In this document: one piece after another, positions 5,773 through 13,086 of the stretch
How the letters are laid out: the number at the start of each line of letters is the position of its first letter
Position numbering within the stretch: the first letter of the stretch is position 1
Assembly: GCA_034506175.1 (NCBI GenBank)
Contig: JAPDQB010000058.1
Location: 1-32,887 of the forward strand
Direction: 5' to 3'
From: a candidate division KSB1 bacterium
GTDB taxonomy: Bacteria; Zhuqueibacterota; Zhuqueibacteria; Zhuqueibacterales; Zhuqueibacteraceae
DNA: 32,887 bases
The notes under the pieces: model-generated
The model's database searches: none
Seen by the model: the letters and a program-made list of their open reading frames with translations, nothing else
What the model was told of the DNA's origin: nothing
Position numbers and translations under genes: made by a program

Positions 5773-7281
5773 TCACACAAAGACAATCTCCTCCGGGTTA
5801 CAATTCGGCGCCACCAGTTGCGGGACGTCGTCGTCTTTCAAGCCGAACAATTGGATATTCACACAACCCAAATCAAAAGCCTTTTGCAAACTTTCGCCGC
5901 TGGCGAGCGCTTCGTAAAACACGCCGGAGAATTTCATCGCGGCTTCGTCGCCGATGGCGCCGGACATGCCGATGACGCTGTCGATGTGCGCGATAATGTA
6001 TTTGGCCTGTAATTGCGAATAACTGGCATTGAGCACGACGAGGCGAATCGTGTCTTTAAACTGCGCAAAGAGCTTGCCCAAGGCCTCGGCGGGAACGTAT
6101 TGGCTGCCGCCGCTTTCGTCTTCCAAAATGATTTCATTCGTGAAACTGCTGTGCCCGCTGAAATGAACGATGTCGGGCTTGTGCCGCAGCAACACGCTCG
6201 TGAGCGTCGAAACCCGCACGGCCTCCTCCTGAATAATTTGGAAGCGCTCGCGATATTTCGATTTGAGCATCACGTCTTTGACGTTGCGAATCTCGGCTTC
6301 AAGTCGCAAACGGCTCTGATCTTCGGGATGCGTGGAGAGAAACAAAATTTTGATCGGGCCGTCTTTTTTGATTCCGGGCTTTGACGTTGCTGCCGCGCCG
6401 GCAGCTTCTTTTTTGTTAATGCCAAGCTGCGGAATTTCCAGATCGAAGCGCTCGGCCAAACGCGCCGCAAAGTCCGTCAAATCGCCGTCGAGAATTTTCA
6501 CGTTGCGGGTGAACCAAAACATCTTCTGAAAATCGGGCGGCTGCTTCACGACGGCGTAAGAAGTTCTTTGCCTGCCGTGCAGTTGCTGGCTGGTGAGCAT
6601 GTCTTCCCAAATCACGCGAAAATTCCAGTCGTCCAGGCTGTAGCCGAGAAAGAGCAGCGTCATTCGCGGGATCATGATCTTGCGAAAATATTCCGGCATG
6701 CCGCGGTCGAGATTGTGCAGGTTGGCGAAATAGCGAATATAATCCGATTGCGTGATCACGAGGCTGTTCGGCTCGTCGATGCTGCCGTGCATTTTGTGCA
6801 AAATAATGTCTTTTTCGCCAAAGTCGATCGTGCCTTGAAAATGTCCGGCGCGCGGGTTGTTGAGATTATAAACGTCCCGGACGAGATTGCGGCCATATCG
6901 CGTCAATTCGTTTTCTAGCAGGGTGTCATAATTCGAGGTGAGAACGATTTTGATCTGGAGAAGCTGGGCTAAAACGGTGTGAATGGGACGGGGCGTGCAG
7001 CCGATGTTGAGCTTTTCTTGCAGGGCGCGTTCGAGCGGCTTGCGGTCGCCGCTTTGCGTGTAGAGAAAATACTCGGCGACGCGGGCGAGATCATACGTCG
7101 TGCCGTTGGTGTATTGGCACTTTTCCGCCAGCCATTTGGCCAACTCGCCGCCGGTCGGCAGGCCCGGCTCTTAGTCGCGGTCGTTTTTGCGATAAGCCGT
7201 ACACGCGCTCGCGCCTAAAAACGCCAGGCATCTGCCGGATTCGATGACATTGAAAATCAGTTTTAAATCTTGCTCTTCCAA
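5773..7281 (-). pseudogene. SIR2-like / CHAT fusion protein with an in-frame stop near the N-terminus
   Basis: The long frame (TTG 7143 to 5773, 456 residues) carries a SIR2_2-type domain: VLTSNYDTLLENEL, LHKMHGSIDEPNSLVITQSDY split by the catalytic-type His, and FLGYSLDDWNFR. After a linker comes a CHAT (caspase-like) domain: KILFLSTHPEDQSRLRLEAE, PDIVHFSGHSS with the His, then VVLNASYSQLQ and VIGMSGAIGDEAA. CHAT proteases have Cys at the 'NACYS' position; here it is Ser (AGT at 6024-6022). The missing SIR2 N-terminus is readable upstream in the same frame (NVIESGRCLAFLGASACTAY, the NAD-binding loop) from a TTG at 7281 with GGTGAG before it. A TAA at 7173-7171 interrupts it. SIR2 domains of this kind deplete NAD in phage defence, and CHAT domains cleave proteins. 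It precedes the nSTAND gene on the same strand and may be its effector. Both active sites are doubtful in this copy. Confidence 0.8.
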
Positions 7282-7425
7282 CGGCAGCGCTCACCAGTCG
7301 GGTAATGGTTTTGCTCAGAAATGTTATTGCCCAACAACCAGAGAAGTACATAAAATTTAACAAAGCGGAAGGCAGAAAGCAAGAGGATTCTCTGGCTGTC
7401 GGTAAGAAAATGATAAAAAATCCGC

Positions 7426-7454
7426 TTGCATTCAACTTCAGAGCTGTGTATATT
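7426..7454 (+). promoter_or_regulatory. sigma-70-like promoter for the first Uma2 gene
   Basis: TTGCAT (7426-7431) and TATATT (7449-7454) are separated by exactly 17 bases. They lie 35 bases before ATG 7490, which has GAGGA (7478-7482) as ribosome binding site. The site is in the divergent gap between the SIR2-CHAT gene and the Uma2 triplet. Match quality is good, but it is read by eye only. Confidence 0.5.
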
Positions 7455-7489
7455 GCTGTTGTTAACTGAGACCGAATGAGGAACTAAAC

Positions 7490-8116
7490 ATGGAACAACT
7501 AACCGCCACAACTCCAAGTGAGCACAACCTTTTCGAGACCGCTGCCGTCAAAGAGGACATTCCAATTGAGGAGCGCAATGATGTGACCGTCGACGAATTG
7601 GAGCGAGGGTGGGAGTCTTTGCCTTATCCTGCCGAACTGGATAATGGAAAGGTGGTGTTCAAAATGCCGAATCTTGAACATGGCATGATTCATTCAAACG
7701 TTGATTGGGCCCTGCGTAGCTATTTGAAAAAGCATCCCATCGGCTATATTGCACTGGAAACCAACTTTCGCCTTTGGGATGATCGCCCTCATGCGTCATT
7801 TATCCCAGATATTTGTTTCATTGCCAAAGAACGAATTCCCAAAAACAAGCGCCGCTTTCCTGACATGGCGCCAGATTTGGCAGTGGAAATCGTTTCGGAA
7901 GATGACAGCCATAATAAGATCATGGCAAAGGTGAAGGCCTATCTGCAGCAAGGCACGAAAGTCGTTTGGGTGATTTTTGCTTCTACCCGGGAAGTGTTGG
8001 TCTGCACGACGGCAGGCAAGCATTACGTTGGCATTGACGAGGTGCTCACCGCTCCCGACGTGTTGCCGGATTTTGCGTTGCCGGTGCGGGAAATTTTTTG
8101 GGGGCTTGAAGAGTAA
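7490..8116 (+). CDS. Uma2-family (PD-(D/E)XK fold) protein, copy 1
   Basis: 208 residues of the Uma2 (DUF820) family, restriction-endonuclease-fold proteins that are common in multicopy in cyanobacteria and several uncultured phyla and whose substrate is unknown. The family core is visible: an N-terminal helix (TVDELERGWESLPYPAELDN), strand VVFKMPNLEH, acidic FIPDICFI, then LAVEIVSEDD with the E, and the Lys/Tyr helix KIMAKVKAYLQQGTKVVWVI. It is the most divergent of the three tandem copies over its first 140 residues but almost identical to them over the last 65. The start is fixed by GAGGA seven bases upstream and a promoter just before. Confidence 0.85.
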   Translation: MEQLTATTPSEHNLFETAAVKEDIPIEERNDVTVDELERGWESLPYPAELDNGKVVFKMPNLEHGMIHSNVDWALRSYLKKHPIGYIALETNFRLWDDRPHASFIPDICFIAKERIPKNKRRFPDMAPDLAVEIVSEDDSHNKIMAKVKAYLQQGTKVVWVIFASTREVLVCTTAGKHYVGIDEVLTAPDVLPDFALPVREIFWGLEE

Positions 8117-8130
8117 AAACCAAGGGGCTC

Positions 8131-9457
8131 ATTGCTAAAAGTTTTTTTAATCATGCCGGAAACCTGGAGTCAATAATGGAAACACTCACTGCGCCGTCGA
8201 TGACGGAGTACGATCTTTCCGAAGTAGATATGGCGAGGGAGGACATTCCAATCGAAGAACGGAATGACGTGACGGTTGACGAGCTGGAGCGCCTGTCGCT
8301 TCCTTATCCTGCCGAACTCTACAACGGAAGGGTGGTTTATAAAATGGCGAACTACGAACATAGTCGTATCCAAATCAACGTTGGTTCGGCGTTGCGCAAT
8401 TATGAAAAGAGCCATCCGATTGGACATACTTTAACCGAACTTAACGTTCGTTTGTGGAAAGACCGTCCCACAGAGTCACGCGTACCGGATGTTTGTTTCA
8501 TTGTCAAAGATCGCATACCCAAAAACAAGCGCCGTTTCCCGGATGTGGCGCCGGATTTGGCCGTTGAAATCGTGTCTGAAGATGACAGCTACAATAAGAT
8601 CATGGCAAAGGTGAAGGCCTATCTGCAGCAAGGCACGAAAGTCGTTTGGGTGATCTTTGCTTCTACCCAGGAAGTGTTGGTCTGCACGACGGCAGGCAAG
8701 TATTACGTTGGCATTGATGAAGTGCTCACCGCTCCCGACGTGTTGCCGGATTTTGCGTTGCCGGTGCGGGAAATTTTTTGGGGGCTTGAAGAGTAAAAAC
8801 CAAAGGGCTTTGCACATTGCCATTGCTAAAAGTTTTTTTAATCATGCCGGAAACCTGGAGTCAATAATGGAAACACTCACTGCGCCGTCGATGACGGAGT
8901 ACGATCTTTCCGAAGTAGATATGGCGAGGGAGGACATTCCCATCGAAGAACGGAATGACGTGACGGTTGACGAGCTGGAGCGCCTGTCGCTTCCTTATCC
9001 TGCCGAACTCTACAACGGAAGGGTGGTTTATAAAATGGCGAACTACGAACATAGTCGTATCCAAATCAACGTTGGTTCGGCGTTGCGCAATTATGAAAAG
9101 AGCCATCCGATTGGACATACTTTAACCGAACTTAACGTTCGTTTGTGGAAAGACCGTCCCACAGAGTCACGCGTACCGGATGTTTGTTTCATTGTCAAAG
9201 ATCGCATACCCAAAAACAAGCGCCGTTTCCCGGATGTGGCGCCGGATTTGGCCGTTGAAATCGTGTCTGAAGATGACAGCTACAATAAGATCATGGCAAA
9301 GGTGAAGGCCTATCTGCAGCAAGGCACGAAAGTCGTTTGGGTGATTTTTGCTTCTACCCAGGAAGTGTTGGTCTGCACGACGGCAGGCAAGCATTACGTT
9401 GGCATTGACGAGGTGCTCACCGCTCCCGACGTGTTGCCGGATTTTGCGTTGCCGGTG
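8131..9457 (+). repeat. 636-bp tandem direct duplication covering Uma2 copies 2 and 3
   Basis: Bases 8131-8766 and 8822-9457 are copies with a 691-bp period. They begin at ATTGCTAAAAGTTTTTTTAA upstream of each gene and end near the CCGGTG close to the 3' end. By eye I find about five differences in 636 bases. Four lie in the last 200 bases, where copy 3 instead has the bases of copy 1 (GATTTTTGC, AAGCAT, GACGAG). The 3' ends after the duplication differ. Confidence 0.88.
8176..8796 (+). CDS. Uma2-family protein, copy 2
   Basis: 206 residues, same family and layout as copy 1. The acidic N-terminus is EDIPIEERNDVTVDELERL. The core includes VPDVCFIVKDRIPKNKRRFP, LAVEIVSEDDSYNKIMAKVK and WVIFASTQEVLVC, ending REIFWGLEE. 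The gene and its leader (from 8131) are duplicated in copy 3. It follows copy 1 after 59 bases and probably shares its transcript. CCTGG then AGTC before the ATG gives a weak ribosome binding site. The active-site-like residues D, E and K are retained, so the fold should be intact. Confidence 0.85.
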   Translation: METLTAPSMTEYDLSEVDMAREDIPIEERNDVTVDELERLSLPYPAELYNGRVVYKMANYEHSRIQINVGSALRNYEKSHPIGHTLTELNVRLWKDRPTESRVPDVCFIVKDRIPKNKRRFPDVAPDLAVEIVSEDDSYNKIMAKVKAYLQQGTKVVWVIFASTQEVLVCTTAGKYYVGIDEVLTAPDVLPDFALPVREIFWGLEE

Positions 9458-9490
9458 AAGGAAATCTTTGAGGGCGTGGATGAAACGTGA
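8867..9490 (+). CDS. Uma2-family protein, copy 3
   Basis: 207 residues from ATG 8867 (METLTAPSMT), chosen because it matches the start of copy 2. The frame is open further upstream to 8657 but only through the end of copy 2. Residues 1 to about 190 are practically identical to copy 2. The end differs: VKEIFEGVDET instead of VREIFWGLEE. The 3' third carries silent bases typical of copy 1, a sign of gene conversion. A degenerate GTAAAACGTAAGAA-type repeat (9484-9522) follows the stop and separates it from the convergent dehydrogenase gene. Confidence 0.86.
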   Translation: METLTAPSMTEYDLSEVDMAREDIPIEERNDVTVDELERLSLPYPAELYNGRVVYKMANYEHSRIQINVGSALRNYEKSHPIGHTLTELNVRLWKDRPTESRVPDVCFIVKDRIPKNKRRFPDVAPDLAVEIVSEDDSYNKIMAKVKAYLQQGTKVVWVIFASTQEVLVCTTAGKHYVGIDEVLTAPDVLPDFALPVKEIFEGVDET

Positions 9491-9522
9491 GTTGTAAAAC
9501 GTAAGAAGTAAAACGTAAAAAA
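9484..9522. repeat. degenerate word-like repeat at the Uma2 / dehydrogenase boundary
   Basis: Imperfect units of the type GTAAAACGTAAGAA repeat over about 39 bases, starting in the last codons of Uma2 copy 3. They fill the 48-bp gap between the convergent genes. The style matches the other word-like repeats at 125-150, 3124-3153, 5104-5191 and 5530-5578, although the words differ. Confidence 0.55.
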
Positions 9523-9538
9523 TCTTGCGCATCACGAT

Positions 9539-10585
9539 TTAAGTTTTTAAAATCACCTTCGTACATCCTTCCAACTTTTCCGCAAAAATTTTGTAACCAC
9601 GAACGCCTTCGGCAAGCGGCAGGCGGTGGGAAATCATCGAAGTCAAATCGTATTTCTTTTTTTCCACAATCGGAATAAGACGCTCGGCATAATAGCGCGC
9701 CGGGCAGCGGCCGACTTTGTAGGTGAGATTTTTGTCGTAGGCTTCGGCAGGGGAGAAGGCAAAATGTTCTTCAGTGTGAACCCCGGCGACGGCGAGGATG
9801 CCGCCGGGGCGAACGAGATCGAGCGCCAATCTCGCGGCCGCCGGGCTGCCGACCGCCTCCAAAACCGCGTCGGCGCCGCGGCCCTCGGTCACGTCGCGAA
9901 TAACCGCCAGCGGATTTTCTTTTTGGTAGTCGATGAGCGTGGCGCCAAATTTTGCGGCGAGCGCGAGACGCTCGGGAATTGTGTCAATCGCATAAATTCT
10001 TTCTGCGCCCAATTCCCGCGCGCCGATGATCGCCATGAGGCCGACCGGGCCGCAGCCGATGACAGCATAAGTTCCATCCGATTTAATCTCCGCCATGTCC
10101 GCACAAAAGTAGCCGGTCGATAAAACATCGCCCAACAATAGCGCTTCTTCGGGTAAGACGTTTTTAGGTACACGCAACAGCGTCGAATCCGCCAGCGGTA
10201 CGCGCACGAACTCGGCCTGGCCGCTGTGCAAGCCAACGCCGTTTTGCACCCAGCCGAAAAGCTGGCCGGAGGTGCAGCGACACGGTAGATCCTTGCGGCA
10301 ATAAAAACACTCGCCACAGTTGGTGGTGAATGGGCTAAAAACCAAATCGCCTTTTCTGAATTTCCGGACTGCTTTTCCCCAATCGACGATCTCGCCGACG
10401 AATTCGTGTCCCATCACCGTGCCGGTGTCGAGGCCCTTTTCGCGGCCGTGGTAGACGTGCAAATCCGAGCCGCAAATGCCGGCGAGACGGATTTTGACGA
10501 TGACATCATGGGGAGATTCAATCTTCGGGTCGGGAACCGATTCGTATTTGATGGTTTCAATGCCGTGGAAGGTGAGTGCGTGCAT
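9539..10585 (-). CDS. zinc-dependent alcohol dehydrogenase (MDR family)
   Basis: 348 residues of a medium-chain dehydrogenase that oxidises an alcohol or sugar alcohol with NAD(P). The catalytic zinc ligands are Cys38 (GICGSD), His60 and Glu61 (GHEFVG). The structural zinc site is the four cysteines at 90, 93, 96 and 104 (CGECFYCRKDLPCRC). The nucleotide-binding loop is GCGPVG near 177-182 and the dimer and substrate region ends with the family's C-terminal helix. The overall look is closest to threonine dehydrogenase, sorbitol dehydrogenase or glutathione-independent formaldehyde dehydrogenase types; the substrate cannot be chosen from sequence. It is transcribed alone: a terminator lies upstream and the Uma2 genes converge on it. 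Confidence 0.9.
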   Translation of the reverse strand: MHALTFHGIETIKYESVPDPKIESPHDVIVKIRLAGICGSDLHVYHGREKGLDTGTVMGHEFVGEIVDWGKAVRKFRKGDLVFSPFTTNCGECFYCRKDLPCRCTSGQLFGWVQNGVGLHSGQAEFVRVPLADSTLLRVPKNVLPEEALLLGDVLSTGYFCADMAEIKSDGTYAVIGCGPVGLMAIIGARELGAERIYAIDTIPERLALAAKFGATLIDYQKENPLAVIRDVTEGRGADAVLEAVGSPAAARLALDLVRPGGILAVAGVHTEEHFAFSPAEAYDKNLTYKVGRCPARYYAERLIPIVEKKKYDLTSMISHRLPLAEGVRGYKIFAEKLEGCTKVILKT

Positions 10586-10620
10586 GGGTGGCCCTGAAAT
10601 TTTTGTGCAATACGAATTGT

Positions 10621-10664
10621 ATTATAAATTTTAAATTGAAAATTTTCAATTTAAAATTTATAAT
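10621..10664. repeat. perfect 44-bp palindrome, A+T only except two G:C pairs
   Basis: The left half starts ATTATAAATTTTAAATTGAA and the right half is its exact reverse complement, with no spacer and no mismatch over 22+22 bases. It lies 36 bp upstream of the dehydrogenase start, between that start and the terminator of the small basic gene. Such a sequence can extrude as a cruciform or act as a dimeric protein binding site or as a promoter-region operator. Bases outside it do not continue the symmetry. Confidence 0.9.
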
Positions 10665-10688
10665 GACTTTAAACGGACAGGACAAAAC

Positions 10689-10717
10689 AAAAAAGGCCCC
10701 GAAGCGCGTCGGGGCCT
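10689..10717 (-). terminator. Rho-independent terminator of the small basic gene
   Basis: On the minus strand a 9-bp G+C-rich stem (AGGCCCCGA / TCGGGGCCT) with a six-base loop is followed directly by TTTTTT. It begins seven bases after the stop of the 40-residue gene. This is the strongest terminator in the window and supports that short gene as a real transcription unit. Confidence 0.88.
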
Positions 10718-10723
10718 CGAGGC

Positions 10724-10846
10724 CTAACTTTTCGGCGCAGCCGCCTTTTGCTGCTTCAGCGCGGCCTTGCGGCGTTTGGCGCGGGCCTTGCGTTTTTGCC
10801 GCCGTTTCATGCGCATGCGTCTTTGCTTGCTTTTGCTTCTCGCCAT
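10724..10846 (-). CDS. 40-residue highly basic protein, possible ribosome-associated
   Basis: ATG 10846 to TAG 10724 encodes MARSKSKQRRMRMKRRQKRK followed by ARAKRRKAALKQQKAAAPKS, with more than half the residues Lys or Arg and no acidic residue. Two things mark it as a gene: GGAG five bases before the ATG and a textbook terminator just after the stop. The composition resembles very small ribosomal or AURKAIP1/COX24-type basic proteins, which bind rRNA. That is a similarity of character, not a demonstrated homology. A possible promoter (TTGCTT, 17 bp, TAAATT on the minus strand, roughly 10930-10960) lies upstream. Confidence 0.68.
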   Translation of the reverse strand: MARSKSKQRRMRMKRRQKRKARAKRRKAALKQQKAAAPKS

Positions 10847-11040
10847 AATGCTCCACGTTTGTTCTGGTCTATTGAGATGTTGAAAGTTTCATCGCTTGCA
10901 TTGATTGCAATGAGACAACATGATGAAGAAGAATTTAAAACAGTTTTAATTCGAAAGCAAGTCTTTCGTTACCTTAATTTCGACACATAAAAAACAACCC
11001 CCCGGATTTTGTTCTTGACTGTAAAATAAAAAATCCGAGG

Positions 11041-11967
11041 TTACAATTTCACCTGTTCGCCTTCCTTCGCCACACGAAAACCGGCCTTTTCAATCGCTTG
11101 CGCCGCAGCGCTTTGCTTTTGCAACGCGGGATTGGTGTGATTGAGATGAATAAAGCGAACTTTGCCTTTCTCCGCCGCCGGCAAGGAAGCAAGCCGTGCC
11201 ATCGTCTCCACGATGAACGGATGCGGAATCTCCGCCATGTTGCGTCCCGGAATCTCACCATCGGCATAAAAAGTTCCATCGAGGTAAGCCACCTCGACGC
11301 CGGCAATCACCTCTTCGATGCGGCGATCCCACTTCTCCCACTTATCAATATCCGGAATAAAGACGATTGATTTTCGCGGCCCGGTGATGCGAAAGCCAAC
11401 CGTCTCGGTGTACTCGTCGCGATGCGGCACGAGAAACGGCGCGATTTGAAGGCGTGAATTCAAGATGATGGGAACATCATTTTGCAGTGGACGCAGCGCA
11501 ATGTTTTTGAGCCGCACGAGCTGATCCCACGGCCCGTTGCGGCTGAGAAAATCCATCATGCGCGGCATTGCGTAAACCACAACGTCTCCGGCGCTGATCA
11601 CTTCCCGGCCAAGCTGCATCAACCCGGTGTAATGCCCGATGTGGCCATGCGTGAGAAAGATGCCGGATAAACTCGCCGGACCGGTGATTTTTTCCAGCGC
11701 ATGAAGCTGAAATTTGAAATCCGGCGTGGCATCGAATAACCAGTGTTCCGAAGAAACAGGATCGACGAGCGCCAGGCACGAGACGCGATGATGCAGCTTG
11801 GGATTGTTCCACGCTTCGCCGCAGCAATTTTTCCGGCAGCCGGCATGTGGCAGGCCGCCGTCCTGCGCAACGCCGAGAACCACCAGATAAGGCGCGGTTT
11901 CTGCCGGCGCGTCGGGTGCAACGCGACAGACCAGCGCCAACAATAACGTCAATGAGGAGATCACCAT
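11041..11967 (-). CDS. exported PqqB-like metallo-beta-lactamase-fold hydrolase
   Basis: 308 residues. An N-terminal signal sequence (SSLTLLLALVCRVAPDAPAE) precedes an MBL fold of the PqqB type. VVLGVAQDGGLPHAGCRKNC is the PqqB-like entry with its cysteines, the metal motif is THGHIGHYTG (residues 106-115), and later ligands are suggested by VPHRDEY, PDIDKW and HLNHTNP. PqqB acts in pyrroloquinoline quinone synthesis, but no pqqA, C, D or E gene is near. Exported PqqB-like proteins of this kind are probably general hydrolases of unknown substrate. The gene is divergent from the hydrolase operon that starts at 12051. An 8-bp inverted repeat (11003-11010 / 11030-11037) after the stop may help end transcription. 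Confidence 0.82.
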   Translation of the reverse strand: MVISSLTLLLALVCRVAPDAPAETAPYLVVLGVAQDGGLPHAGCRKNCCGEAWNNPKLHHRVSCLALVDPVSSEHWLFDATPDFKFQLHALEKITGPASLSGIFLTHGHIGHYTGLMQLGREVISAGDVVVYAMPRMMDFLSRNGPWDQLVRLKNIALRPLQNDVPIILNSRLQIAPFLVPHRDEYTETVGFRITGPRKSIVFIPDIDKWEKWDRRIEEVIAGVEVAYLDGTFYADGEIPGRNMAEIPHPFIVETMARLASLPAAEKGKVRFIHLNHTNPALQKQSAAAQAIEKAGFRVAKEGEQVKL

Positions 11968-11983
11968 GGAGTAAAAATAGTCG

Positions 11984-12012
11984 TTGACTTTGGATTTTGC
12001 AAATGTTTTATT
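11984..12012 (+). promoter_or_regulatory. sigma-70-like promoter of the exported-hydrolase operon
   Basis: TTGACT (11984-11989), 17 bases, TTTATT (12007-12012), in the short divergent gap before the PHP gene. The -35 box is near consensus, the -10 box moderate. GGAGGA (12035-12040) follows as ribosome binding site for ATG 12051. Read by eye. Confidence 0.5.
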
Positions 12013-12050
12013 GTGCTATTCATTAAACAAAAACGGAGGAAGCAGAAACA

Positions 12051-13043
12051 ATGCGCCGGCGATGTGTGTTTCTATTCATGGTTTGCCTCACGATCTCCTG
12101 CCAGCGGCAGGCGGAATTCGTCGTTGCGGAGACGAGCGGCATGCGCTGGTTCAAAGGCAATACCCACACGCATACGACGATGAGCGACGGCGACTCGCCG
12201 CCGGAAGTGGTGGCCGAATGGTACAAAACCCGCGGCTATCGTTTTCTGGTGTTGTCTGATCACAACGTTTTTACTGACCCGACGACGTTATCCACCTTGA
12301 TGGATTCGACTTTTCTGCTGATTCCCGGCGAGGAAGTCACCGCCAAATTTCAAGACAAACCCGTTCACGTCAACGGGTTGAATATTCCTCATCTGATCAA
12401 TCCGGTTTCCGATACTTCGCTGGTTGGAACGATTCAAAAAAACGTCGACGCCGTTCGCGCCGCCAACGCTGCGCCGCATATCAACCATCCGAATTTCCGC
12501 TGGGCCTTTTCACAACGTGAGCTTCTGCAAATCAATCGCAACAAACTGCTTGAAATTTTTAACGGCCATCCGCTGGTCAATAATTTTGGCGGCGGCGGTT
12601 GGCCGAGCCTGGAGCAGGTTTGGGATCATCTGCTCACCAACGGCAAGGAAGTTTACGGCATTGCCGTCGATGACGCGCATCATTTTCAAGGCGAATTTGC
12701 GCCGGAGCGCTCGAACCCCGGTCGCGGTTGGATCGCTGTGCGCGCTCGCAATCTGAATGCGCGTGAGATTATTGAAAATTTGGAAAAAGGGTTGTTTTAT
12801 GCAAGCACCGGCGTCGAGCTGGACGACATCATCGTCACGCCGAAGCAAATCGAGATTTACATAGCGCCAGACGGTGACTTCAAATTTCGCACGGAATTTA
12901 TCGGCAGCGGCGGGAAGATTTTGCTGCACACCGAGGACAATCCGGCGATTTACAAACTTCGCGGTCATGAAACTTATGTCCGCGCCAAAGTATATGATTC
13001 CGGCGGTTTCTTGGCGTGGGTGCAGCCGGTGTTTGTGCGGTAA
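12051..13043 (+). CDS. exported PHP-domain phosphoesterase-like protein
   Basis: 330 residues. The N-terminus (MRRRCVFLFMVCLTISCQRQ) is a signal peptide with a cysteine at 17 that could be a lipoprotein anchor, although the lipobox (TIS-C) is imperfect. The PHP metal motifs are NTHTHTTMSDG (37-47), LSDHN (68-72), PGEEVT, NHPNF and a late DDAHHFQG. PHP proteins are metal-dependent phosphoesterases or related hydrolases; exported ones with this layout are usually of unknown substrate. It is the first gene of a tight plus-strand run of five exported hydrolases, 43 bases before the next start. Confidence 0.85.
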   Translation: MRRRCVFLFMVCLTISCQRQAEFVVAETSGMRWFKGNTHTHTTMSDGDSPPEVVAEWYKTRGYRFLVLSDHNVFTDPTTLSTLMDSTFLLIPGEEVTAKFQDKPVHVNGLNIPHLINPVSDTSLVGTIQKNVDAVRAANAAPHINHPNFRWAFSQRELLQINRNKLLEIFNGHPLVNNFGGGGWPSLEQVWDHLLTNGKEVYGIAVDDAHHFQGEFAPERSNPGRGWIAVRARNLNAREIIENLEKGLFYASTGVELDDIIVTPKQIEIYIAPDGDFKFRTEFIGSGGKILLHTEDNPAIYKLRGHETYVRAKVYDSGGFLAWVQPVFVR

Positions 13044-13086
13044 AATTTCAGCTCGACCATGTAAAGTTTGCCAAAATGGAGATCTT

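Noticed and set aside
10557..10856. 99-codon minus-strand frame covering the small basic gene and the palindrome
   Set aside because: It reads through the terminator and the palindrome in a frame different from the 40-residue gene, which has a ribosome binding site and terminator.
11041..11967. PQQ biosynthesis locus
   Set aside because: Only a PqqB-like fold with a signal peptide is present; no pqqA, pqqC, pqqD or pqqE gene is nearby, so cofactor synthesis is not supported.
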